Below the pieces are notes generated by a model. It ran no database searches. It was given only the letters and a program-made list of their open reading frames with translations, and was not told the DNA's origin. The position numbers and the translations under genes are program-made. From Chrysoporthe austroafricana (lineage: Eukaryota > Ascomycota > Sordariomycetes > Diaporthales > Cryphonectriaceae), in the NCBI GenBank assembly GCA_001051155.2, contig JYIP02000005.1, positions 4,898,001 to 4,962,000 of the forward strand: 64,000 bases of DNA, in the 5' to 3' direction. This document shows positions 46,160-56,975 of the stretch, in pieces (positions within the stretch are counted from its first letter, which is position 1; each line of letters begins with the position of its first letter).

Positions 46160-49100
46160 TTATTTCTTCCAGTAATCCTTAAATGCTTGTTATATATTAT
46201 CTAGATTGCTAATTAGTTCTTAGCTATTCTCGCTTGAATAATATCCTTTCTATTTGATTAGATATTCTTTATGCTTAATTAGTTTTCGGTAACGGAAGAT
46301 TCGTTCGATTTCGTATTCTAGTTTATTAGTTTTAATTTATATGGATTTATTTATTTTAATTACGTTAAATATTAGTTCGAGAAATGAAATATGGAATACC
46401 GGGTAAATTCTTATCTTATAAGGTAATGCTAATTCAAAATTAATATCCGAGATTTTCTTTAGAATTCTGAATAGGCCAAGTTTCTTATAATTTAGCGAAT
46501 AAAAAGGTCTTATCGTTCTGATATATTCTTTTTGTCGAACAAAATAAACTTTATTTCCTTCTTGTAAAATTAGTCCTTTAATTCTTTTAGAATTAGCATA
46601 TTTTGTTATTCTTTTTTATACGAATTTCAGTTCTTTCTGAAATTCTTTCTGAATTCTCTTAATTCTCTTAATTCGTTTTTCTGCTATTTCTGCATTTATT
46701 CCTAATAATTCGTTATAATAAGCTATCGGGTTATAGCTGTAAAGCGTATAGAACAGTAATTTTTTTATTATGCTTATATTTGCGCTATTATATACGAATT
46801 ATGCTAATAATAATAAGTTAACCCGGTTATTTTATTTATAATTTATATAATGCTATAAATACTATTTAATAATTTGGTTAGTTCGTTCTATTTATTTATC
46901 CGTTTATAAGTAAAATGCTATAAATATCTTTTGCTATATTTCGAGTAATTTTATAAGTAAAATCCAGAAATTAAATATAAACTTCTTATTTCTATTGGAA
47001 ATAATTTTTTTGAATATGCCGTAATTGGTTATAACCGTTCTGAAAAACGTATATACGAGATCTTTTGCTATACTGCTTTCCTTATAAGGAAGGAAATAAG
47101 TATATTTGCTTAGTTTGCAAATTACTATTAAAATATTATTATATTGCATTTTGGTTAAAGGTTTTCATAAAAAGGATAGCTTAATAATGAAATCTTAGCT
47201 AATAGATTGCCAAACTTTTTCCGGAATAGGGAATAGTTAAAATAGTTTATAGGGCTTGTAATATTTAATCTTATTTTTCTTGCAGCTATTATATCTTTAT
47301 AAGATAATCTCGGTTTTTTTTTTTAATCCTAGAAAATTCCAGTATCTTCTAATTCTTTCGTATATAGCCCTGATTCCTTAATAGCCGTATACGGGTGCAT
47401 TATATATATATTTAATATATTTATTCTGTTTTTCCGTTATTATATTTTCTAGTTTCTTTTCGCTATTAAAGATTCTGATAATCGTATTAAGTTTTCTGGT
47501 TTCATTTATAAGGTTGCTATTTTTATTTTGCTAAAAAATATTCTGGAATTCTTTAAGTTCTATATCCTAATAGTCCGATCGTTTGCTAAATACGTCCGCT
47601 TTGCCGTTTTCAGATCTTTTGCAATAAATAATCTTTAAGTCAAATTGTAAAAAGAATTCCGCTTATCTGACTTATTATCTATTTAAAACTTTTATTATTA
47701 TAAATATTATTAAGTTCTTATAGTCGGAATGTATTATAATCTGGTATTTGGTTTTAATTAAGTAATGCTGCTATTTTTCGAATGCTTTTACGATTATTAT
47801 TAATTTTTTATTCGGAATGCCGTAATTGAATTCCGGGCTATTTAACTTTTTCGAAAAGTTGCTTATAATCCTGAAATATCTTTAATCGTTTCGTTAGCCT
47901 AGCTGTTTGCCGAATGCATAATCTGATATATCGGTTTCGATTTCAAAAAATATATTTGGATTTGCTTTATAAAATATTGGTTCTGATATAATTTGCTTTT
48001 TGATTTTATCGAATGCTTCTTATGCTTTTTATATTTATTCGAATCTTTAGTTTTTTTTCGTAAAGTCCGTAAGAGGGCGTACGATTTTATTATAATTTCG
48101 AATAAATTATTAATAAAAATTAATATAGCCGAGAAATGCTTTAATTTCTTTAGTTTTTTCCAGTATAAGCTATTCTTTTATTATTTGGGCTTTATCTTTC
48201 TGCATGCTAATTTTGCTTAATTTTATCGTATAACCGAAATAATTAACTTTCTATTAATAAAAATAATATTTGCTAAGTTCGATCAGAAATTTATTATCTT
48301 ATAAGGTCTATAATACTTATTATATATGCTATTAATATAATCAAAATCTCTTGAATAAATAAGGATATTATTAAAATAAATAATAATAATAATATTTAAA
48401 TATTCGCGAAAGATATTATTAATTATCTTTTAAAAAGATGCAAGCGCATTAATTAGTCTAAAAAGTAAAATTATATATTCAAAATATCCGTAACGAGTCC
48501 TGAATATTATTTTCCAAATATTGTCTTCTTTAATCCGGATATAATAGTATCTTTCTTTGAGATCGAACGTAATAAACTAGTTTGCTTTAATTAATCGATT
48601 TCGCATTTCTTTTATTAGAAATAAAGGATAACGATTCTTGATTGTAATATTATTAAGCTATCGATAGTTTATATAAAGTCGTAATTTGCCGTTCTTCTTT
48701 AATATAAATAGGATTGGATATTCTATAAATAATTGCAATTTCCGTATATAGCTTCTTTTTAAGTTTTTGTCAATATATTCCCTGAATATTTCAAGCTTTG
48801 CTTAATCGAGCTTGTAAATAAAGTAATTCTATAATTTCGTTCTTTCCTTTAATAGAATTTTATAATCGAAAGGATCGTATTCTAATAAGCCGGTATTAAA
48901 CTTCTTTTGCTATAGTTTTTTGAACTCGTAATATTCTTTTAGTACGTTTTCGAATTCCGGTAACGGTCTTTCTTTATTTTCTGAGATTTGGAAGAATAAA
49001 AGGTATTATTAAGCGTATTTTGTTTCGCTTGCTTCTTGTCGTTATTTCCGGAATTTGACCTTTAGGGGTTTCGGGTATTTATTATTTATTAGCCTAAATT

Positions 49101-50560
49101 TTTGCCCAAAATTTTTCCGTGCTTATTATCTTTAAAATAGTATTTCTTTATAGTTTTATAGTTTATATAATTTTGTAACGCTTTATACTGGATTATTCCT
49201 TTATTAATTGCTAATCGCTTGAGAATTTCTTAATTTGTTTTTAACTTGTACTTATAAGTTCGAAATATTCGTAATCCTTCCTTGTCTATTTATCTTAAGA
49301 ATATTTCTGAACTTATTTAAATGCGTATTTTTAATACTATCTTTAATAATTAGGATTTTCCTTTCTTTATTAATTGCAACCTTTTCAATAAGTACGGCTT
49401 ATTCTTATAAAATCTGGCCAATAGTTCAATCGATTCAAAAGTTATGCTTCTTGAACTAAAGTATTCTTAAGATTAATTCGTATTATATTATATTTATAAT
49501 ATCGAAAATAGTTTCCGTTATAAAGCTTTAAATCGTAATAAGTAAGTAATTAGTTTTTATATCGATTATATTAAAGTTATATATAACCGTTTTTCTTTCT
49601 ATAGTATTAAGTCTATAAAGATTTTTTTTTTGCGTTTAGAGGATTCGTTCTTTATTAATAACTTTTGGCAAGATAAAATTTCTTTATACGCTGCTATCCA
49701 AAAATGCGCCGTATCGTTACTTATTAATATATGCGTTTAGTATAATATGTTTCTCGTTTTCTTTCGTAATCGCGCATAAGGATTTTATAATCCTAATCGG
49801 CTATTATCCTATTATAAGCGATCTTTCCTTTTTGAGGTATTTTGGGCTTCTCTCGCTATTTGCTTTGCTAGTTTTCGTATTTGGCTTTAGCTATATTGCC
49901 TTGCTTTCTCGGCTTTCTATAATCGATATTATTCTTTAGCCTTATTTTGCATATAGATAGAATATGCTATAACGTAATATTGCTTTTATATTATCTTTCT
50001 TTAAACGCATTTCCATAGACAATTATCAGGAAATCCAATATAAGCATTATTATTTTCGATATATAAGATTTTTCTGTACTTTCCTCGGGATTCCATAATA
50101 AGTTAAATTAATTAGTCCTATTCCTTAATTGGAAACCAATTATATTTAACTTTCTCGTTAAAATATATTTAGCAGTTATAATAAATATAGTATATTTAAG
50201 CAAGTTCGTAATAATAAGGGTATAAATAACTAATCTTTCTATTTTTCTGAAATTTATATCCGCTATTCTAGAACGGGATGCTCTGGAAAAGTTCTTATAA
50301 TATAAGCTTATAAATAAAGTATTTAACTTTCGTATGCTTAATTATTTAGCTATTTTATTCTAGTCGTTCTTATTTTTCATATTAAGAAACCGTTTTCCTT
50401 ATTTTTATATCGAGCTCCTTTTCTTGCGTAAGGGTTAGTAAGTTATCCGGCTATCTGTCTTGCAAAATTATTTTTCCAAATATAATACTGGGTATAAGTA
50501 TTCTTCTTTCTTAAATACCGAATTCTTTCTCTATTATTATATTCTATCGTTACTCGAAAT
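46160..50560 (-). pseudogene. pol of element H
   Basis: Minus strand: chromodomain near 46220-46360, integrase core with an open stretch 46934-47149 ('ILIVICKLSKYTYFLPYKES', 'IISNRNKKFIFNFW'), RNase H near 47700-48000, RT with the catalytic box near 48380-48400, and the protease/linker region up to about 50560. Many RIP stops. Around 49465-49490 lies the uninterrupted counterpart of the solo LTR E site. Confidence 0.8.
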
Positions 50561-51887
50561 AGTAATCCAGGAAAAACTTTCCCAAATCTTCCTTTTTAAT
50601 ATCAAAAAGGTTATTTAAATAATCGGAATCGCTATTATTTATAACCGTATTATAAATAGAGCCTTTTCTTCTTATAGCGAGTTGCTTTTATTCTTTAAGT
50701 TTGCATAAGAATTATCCTAAACCTTCTTTTGCCGAAAAGTACAGTAAGCAATAATTTTAATAGCAAGCTATCCAGCTTATATTACTATAATTAGGATCTG
50801 TTATTTATTTCAGTAAAATATTATTGCTTAGCTAATTAAGTTCTTATCGCTAAGCAATATTAATCTATTTTTCCGGGATTAGTTTCCAATTCTATTTTTT
50901 CTTTTCTTAATAGCAATTGCATGCGATATAGCCTTTTTTGCCGCAATTATAATAAGTAACCCTTTTGCGCTATTCCCGTATAAAAGTATTTAGTTTTATA
51001 AGTCTAGCATATATCGTACTTGAATAGGCTATATTATTCCGGGTTTTCTGCTAGAATTTGCATTTCCTTAAATTAAATTAATATTCCGGGATATTATTAT
51101 AATTCTTTTATTATTGCTAGCGCTATTCGTAAAGTCGGTTATCGATACGGATTGCTTTATTAATAAACTTATTAAATTTTTCGAATTAGTTTTCTTTATA
51201 AAATTCGTCCTTAACTTTTTCTTTAAGTCCTATATAATAGGCATTTATAAAGGATTTATTTTCGTAATCTAGATAAGCGATAATTTGTCTGAATTTAGCT
51301 ATATAATCCGCAGCTGAACCAGTTTATCGAAATGCTTTTAATTGCTATACTGCAATGCATTTCTTATCTGGGTTCCCGAAAGTTTTCGTAAGGGCTAATT
51401 CGAAATTAGCATAACATTAAAAAATACGCTTGGTATTTTCGGAACGGAATTTTTCGCTATTATTCAAGTAGTTACGGAAAGTTAGTTCCTATTATTGAAA
51501 AGCTATTCTTTCAAGGCGATTTCTTGCAAAATCGATTTTATTATAAATAGTTCTGAACTGAGTTCCGTAATATTTGAAATAGGCTTTAAGCTATATTAGG
51601 AAAGCTTAAAAGTTTTTCCGAATGTCTTTATAAAGCCTAGGCTTATCAAGCTTGAAAGCCTTAGCTTGCTAAAAAGCATTAAGACAGATAACTTCGTTCT
51701 TAATTTCCTTAAATTATTAATATAGGGCTACGTTTTGCTATTAGAATTATTCATTAATAAGGATAATCGGGACTTCTTCTTAAAAGGCTTGATTATTAAA
51801 AGAAAACGGAATTTGGAACGCTATTATATTTCCTAGTATTGCTTAAAGAATATATATTAAACCGTTTTTAAATAAAAATTGTAAAAA
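50561..51887 (-). pseudogene. gag of element H
   Basis: Capsid region (about 51130-51800) and zinc knuckle (near 50935-50970) on the minus strand, with RIP stops, next to the 5' LTR. Confidence 0.78.
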
Positions 51888-52328
51888 TATTATAAATGCT
51901 GCAATAATCCTAGAATAAATTATAATATTAAAGGGTTTATACTAATAAAAGCAATACCAAATATAGCCTTAAATATTAGGAAACGTATTCAAACTAAAGG
52001 TTTATAATATTTATAAGCCAATATAGCTATTACTGGAATATAAGCAGGGTCCGAATAATACTTAGATTTACGACTGAAAAGCTATAGTAATTTATCTGAT
52101 AAGTATCCTGTCTTTATATATCCGGCTTTTCAGTTCTGGATTACTGGCTTATTAAATAATCCGGTAATCCTGGCTTACTGGATTACTTAATGATTTGGTA
52201 ATCCTTATCTTATCTAATTCTAACCCTGGATTAGTACTATTTAAAGTTTTTTTGAGTTAAGAAGGGGATCGGGCGCCTGGGCGCCAGCTTCCCTTATTGC
52301 AACCCTAGTTTCTTATTAGGTTATAATA
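51888..52328 (-). repeat. 5' LTR of element H
   Basis: 441 bp. The U3 holds a clean series of GGATTAC and GTAATCC units (52138-52203). GGGCGCCTGGGCGCC near 52271 is unmutated here but appears as GGGCGCTTAAGCGCT in the partner. Confidence 0.88.
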
Positions 52329-52333
52329 GCTAG

Positions 52334-55300
52334 GAAAACCTTAAGAAAAGCTCTCGCAAAATCTTCCGCTTACTACTAAATAAGCTCTAGCTTTGCTAGC
52401 AAGTATTAAGCTTAAGCTATTAAGAAGAAAATACTTTGAAAACGGCAATTATTATAGCATACCGAAAAATTCTAAAGTTCAAATAGCCCTTTTCAAACTA
52501 GCATATATTTACGAAAAGCTCTATACTGATTTCTATTTATCGATTGAAATATTCCTGGATTCGGTATTAAAGCCGAATACTTTTTTCCAGGATAGCTCTG
52601 AAAACTATTATTTCGACTATTGCTATAATAATAACCGAAAAAGTCGAAAGACTTTCCGTAAACGAAACAGCTCTAGACGAAATAGCTTAGAGTAATAAAG
52701 TAACCGAAAGTTGCTAGTTCGATAAAGGCTGAAAAAATGCTTTATTTGCAGCTATAAAGGCTGCTAGTTAACAAAATACTTTCCAGAAGAATAAAAACGA
52801 GCTTGTATATAATATATAATCCAATGCTAGCGTATAAGCGTTCCGATAACCGATTTCGGTATTTTCCTAATACAATATAAAGGCTACGAGCTCGATACGG
52901 AAAAAGACGAAAACTACAACGATATAGAAGACAAGAGCAGCATGGAAAGCGCTGCTATCATTCAATACTTAACAGATTAAGCCTTTTTCTATTAATTAAT
53001 AAGCAATAATATTTTTAGCAAGGCTTTAGAAACTTTCGCAAACCAATTTATTATCGAAAACTGCTATTCTCGTTACCGTTTTCAAAGCATATTGCTTAAT
53101 ATAAGAGCAGCAATAGTATTAATAGCAGGCAAAGACTAGTATTTCGCCTTCCAGCGCAAAATCCTATTTTTTTCAAATAGATCTCTTAGCAGCTAAAAAA
53201 GCTATAATAAAATTCGGAAAAAGAATAACCGCATCCTTAATCGGCTCTATCGACCTTAAGATATCGATAAGAACGATTATATTTTACGTATTCGAAATAC
53301 TTATACTTTTCTTGCTATGCCTAGCCGATATAAACCGCTTAAAAGTTTATTTCAATAATATAGCGAACGAGCTAATAAGAAGCAATATTAATATGCTAGT
53401 AATATGCAAATAGGGATACCCGTAATTCTTCTTTAATAAAGACAAAAAAAAGAGCATTTTCTTGAGCGAAGCAGAATTACAATACCTCTATTAACGTTTC
53501 GGATATCTTACGGCCGAGCGCTTATACCGCCTTTTCGAAAAGGCAAAGCATAACGATATTAACCGAATGCTTTTAAAAGCTATTACGAAATTCTGCTATT
53601 ATTACTAACTAAATAGCCCATTATTGAAACGATTCAAATTTACCTTAAAAGATAATAAAAAGTTCAATTACGAGATTTTCGTAAACGTATTATATTTAAA
53701 TAAAAAACCAGTCTTCTATATAATTAATGCATTTATAGCCTTTTAAAAAACGCATTTCCTTTTATTTATTTCGGTAAAAGATACTTGGAAAGCTTTTAGA
53801 ATGCTATAGATTAATACCTATCAAAACTTTCCTAATTATATTATTTATAATATAAGCATTAATTTCGCTTTAGCAGAATTCCGAAAAGAAATAAAGATAA
53901 TAGGGATAACGTATAAATAAGTCCTTATAGAAATGCATTAATCGGTTAGCAAAATCGAACGCTATTACGCGCTTTTTAGATAAGTATTCGAGATCTTTTA
54001 TACTGAATTAGCAAATTAAGCAACTGATAAAGCGATTTTTTAGATAGCTATCAAGGCTATAAACGATATAGCAAGCTCTAATAGCCTCGTACTAACTTTT
54101 TTCGTTTTCGAAACGTACTTACGAATAAATTTCGACTTATTTCCTTCTTTATTTACAATTAAGCAAGCTAAAACGGTTCGAAAAACGATAGCAGCATTCA
54201 AGAAGCTAATAGCAGAACGATAAGTATATAATACCCTGAATACGAAAAACGGCCTATTTACTGAAAATATTATATTGCTGCTATTATAGAGCGAAATCCG
54301 TATTTGGAAAGAGAAAAAAGAGTAGCAAAGACTATATAAAATACTGGCTATCGAAAGCTATAATATTACTATCGATATAATTAACGGGCTAATAACTTTC
54401 CGTTCGATTATTATCTAGCCGTATTACCGAAAGCAGAAAGGAATAGAAAATAATGAGAATATAGCTGAATTATAGAATAAGAATAACGAAAACCTTATTA
54501 AACCAGAGATTATTATAGCGCTCGAAGCCTTATAGCTATAACGAAAAGGACGCTTTCCAGGCTTAAAGAACAAGCAAAAAAGCATCAGAATAGCCAATCT
54601 GGCTGAAATTTCGATAATAAAAGCCTTCTTAATAAATAAAAAGCGTACAGAATACGACTTATCATTCAAGCTATATGCGAATAGGGTTATTATAACCTTT
54701 GGAAAGCCTTTTAAAGAATTAAACTAGAAGGAAATTAACGACTTTATCGGATACGGTATTTTCAATTTCGAGAAATATAACGAAAGCAAGCATAGCTATA
54801 AATGCCTTTTCAGGTCGAAAATAGTATAAGAAATCAAAAAGAAAACGAATAAGCCATATAAGAAATCTCGTTTCGTTATTCAAAATTATAGCAATAATAG
54901 CAAGAATGCTATCTTTACTTAATCGCTTACAATCTAGCATATAAGCTAGCGCTTAATATTAGCTATTATATTAGCACTAATAGCTAAAAGTATAATATAA
55001 ATAGAGCTAAAGGATATTATTCAAGTATACCTTTAATTGCAAATAAACCTTTTCAGGACTATTTTAATTTCATTCTTAAAAGAATTAAAAGAGAAATACC
55101 CGAAAAGAACGATTATATAAATTATTAAGCCCTTATATAATATTACTAAAGCGGGTATTTACTAGTTTACGATATACTAAGCATATTACAAAATAAAGCT
55201 AAGAATAGCCCTTTCAATATATAACCCGTATTTCCTTATAGCAGAAAACGACCCGTTTGCGCTAATAGGCATGCAAATAGACAATACGCTAATGCTAGCA

Positions 55301-56238
55301 ATCCCAGAATTCTTATTAAAAGAAAAAAAGAAGCTTAAAAAGGTATAATTGCATATAAAGCCGAAAATAAAACTAATAAAAAGCATTCCTATCGACTTTA
55401 ATAAAGCTAAGCTAACCCTTAACGAAAACGGCTTATAAATAAAGCAAAAGGGATAAGCAGCAAAAATCTACAAAATCGATATTAAAGTATCAGACCGCAT
55501 TTAGCAATATTTCGAATAACGGGCTAGAAAGGCTTATATAGCCTTAATATGCCAACTAGAAGCTTCTTTCGACCTCTTAATAGCTGCTTAAGTACGATTA
55601 TGCGATAAGAACGACTATACGAAACTCAATAAGCATTTAGCATAGCAAATCGATAACGTATAGCATAGATTGCGATATATCCTTATCGATATTGCGATAG
55701 CGAAACTGATAATCTTTACGGACAAATCCTTTGCGAATAATTAAAACTTAAGCTTTTAGCTAAGCTTTATTATAACCCTTATTAATAAAGAGGCTACGGA
55801 TATAATATTTACTATCCATAATAATATAGTCTATTAAAGCTTAATAAAATGCAAGCGAATTACTCGGAACGTTCTCGTTTCCGAGATATACGGGATAATG
55901 AACGGTATCGATATAAGTATAGCCCTAGCCATAACCCTAAAGATAATAATAGCGCAGCTTTCGTTACTAGCAATCCCTCTAATTATTTATACGGATTCGT
56001 ATTCGCTATACGAATGCCTTATCAAGCTAGATATAATAAAAGAAAAGCGCTTAATAATCGATATTATAGCCCTCTATTAGTTGTACAAATGCCGTAAAAT
56101 AGCAGAGATACGATAGATTAATGGCAAGGATAACCCGGCGGATGCTCTGATGAAAGCAATGCTTAATAGGGCCCTGGAACGCCTTATTGACGATAACGAG
56201 CTGAAAATCCGTATGGAAGGATACGTAGAGAAGCCCTG
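52334..56238 (+). pseudogene. gag end and pol of element G (integrase, RT, RNase H)
   Basis: A 100-codon open stretch at 52393-52695 continues the gag ('YSIPKNSKVQIALFKLAYIY') into an Arg-rich part. Further on come a protease-like part (about 53150-53420), an integrase region with 'VKDTWKAFRM' and 'FALAEFRKEIKIIG' (about 53700-54350), then RT ('KPLYNITKAGI', and 'IGMQIDNTLML' for the catalytic box, near 55120-55300) and RNase H ('IFTDKSFANN' near 55720, 'IYTDSYSLYECLIKL' near 55990) ending with 'GKDNPADALMKAM' and TGA 56236. Integrase before RT identifies Ty1/Copia. TAA/TAG codons at Gln/Trp positions are frequent; one catalytic Asp reads Asn. Confidence 0.82.
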
Positions 56239-56303
56239 AAAGGCCTGGAAAGGGCTCGGAAGGCTCTGGAAGGAAAGCTATCGCAGAAAGAAAAGACTGC
56301 CAG

Positions 56304-56514
56304 TATAGGATTACTATAGTAGTAGAAAAGGGACCAAGGCCTATCAATGTACGGACTACCTAGCAGTCCGTACACTATCGGCCCAGGGCGCCCAGCCCCT
56401 TTTCATTCGGACAGAACGACGGCCTTCCTTCCAGATAGATAGAATAATACCAAGCAATATAACAATAGTAACCTTCACGATCCCTACGTACGTACGTACA
56501 AGGCCCAGCCAACA
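56304..56514 (+). repeat. Right LTR of element G
   Basis: 211 bp, the same length as the left copy. The hairpin is kept although both arms changed (GTGCAC to GTAC-type on each side). Followed by ATCTG. Confidence 0.88.
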
Positions 56515-56975
56515 ATCTGAGAATATTTAGAATAATACTTAATAACTGAAAACTTATAAGGCAGCGTATCTAACTATAATAAAATCCATCTTTATATATC
56601 CAGACTTCTAGTCCTAAAAAGTTATGCCTTCTTGATTATAAGTGCTTATTTCTGGTTATAATTATAATTACAGTTAGGGTGGGCTAATTATTCCTATTAC
56701 CTCGTTTCGTTCTGTCAATATAGTCGATATCTGTTTCAAAACTTTCTTGATAACTTTACGCTTGCTTAAAGCTTACTTGCTAATTAGAGCCGACTGCAGA
56801 CCATAAGTATATTACAAAGACACAAATTCGTTTTATTAAGAAAGTCTAAAGTATAATTTTTACGTAGGAAATGTAACTAAAAATATATATTATTCCAAAA
56901 TTCTATTTCTAGAAGGCAGCAAACTCACCACCCCACCAAACTAACCGTGTCTCCGTTAACGCAGTGGTTTTCAGT
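56515..56975. other. Spacer between the Copia LTR and the pectinesterase
   Basis: About 460 bp, AT-rich, no frame of interest. It holds the 3' flank of the minus-strand pectinesterase gene. No clear RIP boundary inside the coding region was seen. Confidence 0.5.

Larger units (their letters stand above)
45024..52328 (-). mobile_element. Ty3/Gypsy chromoviral element H, minus strand, nested in G
   Basis: 441-bp LTRs at 45024-45464 and 51888-52328. The flanks TCTAG (45019-45023) and GCTAG (52329-52333) share CTAG, with one mismatch in the 5-bp duplication. Uninterrupted internal part: antisense frame, chromodomain, integrase, RNase H, RT, protease region, gag. It serves as an empty-site reference for the insertions in element C. 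Confidence 0.88.
43506..56514 (+). mobile_element. Ty1/Copia element G, with Gypsy element H inside
   Basis: LTRs of exactly 211 bp each (43506-43716, 56304-56514) are flanked by ATCTG at 43501-43505 and 56515-56519. The gene order is gag, integrase, RT, RNase H, i.e. Copia order. Element H (45024-52328) interrupts the gag. Coding parts are RIP-damaged, the LTRs much less so. Confidence 0.88.

Noticed and set aside
14131..47149. Small ORFs of 61-71 codons starting 'MQY.. ILIIVCKLSKY' at 14131, 19888, 23546, 33318 and 46934
   Set aside because: These are not separate genes; each is the same stop-free piece of the integrase core of a RIP-damaged pol.
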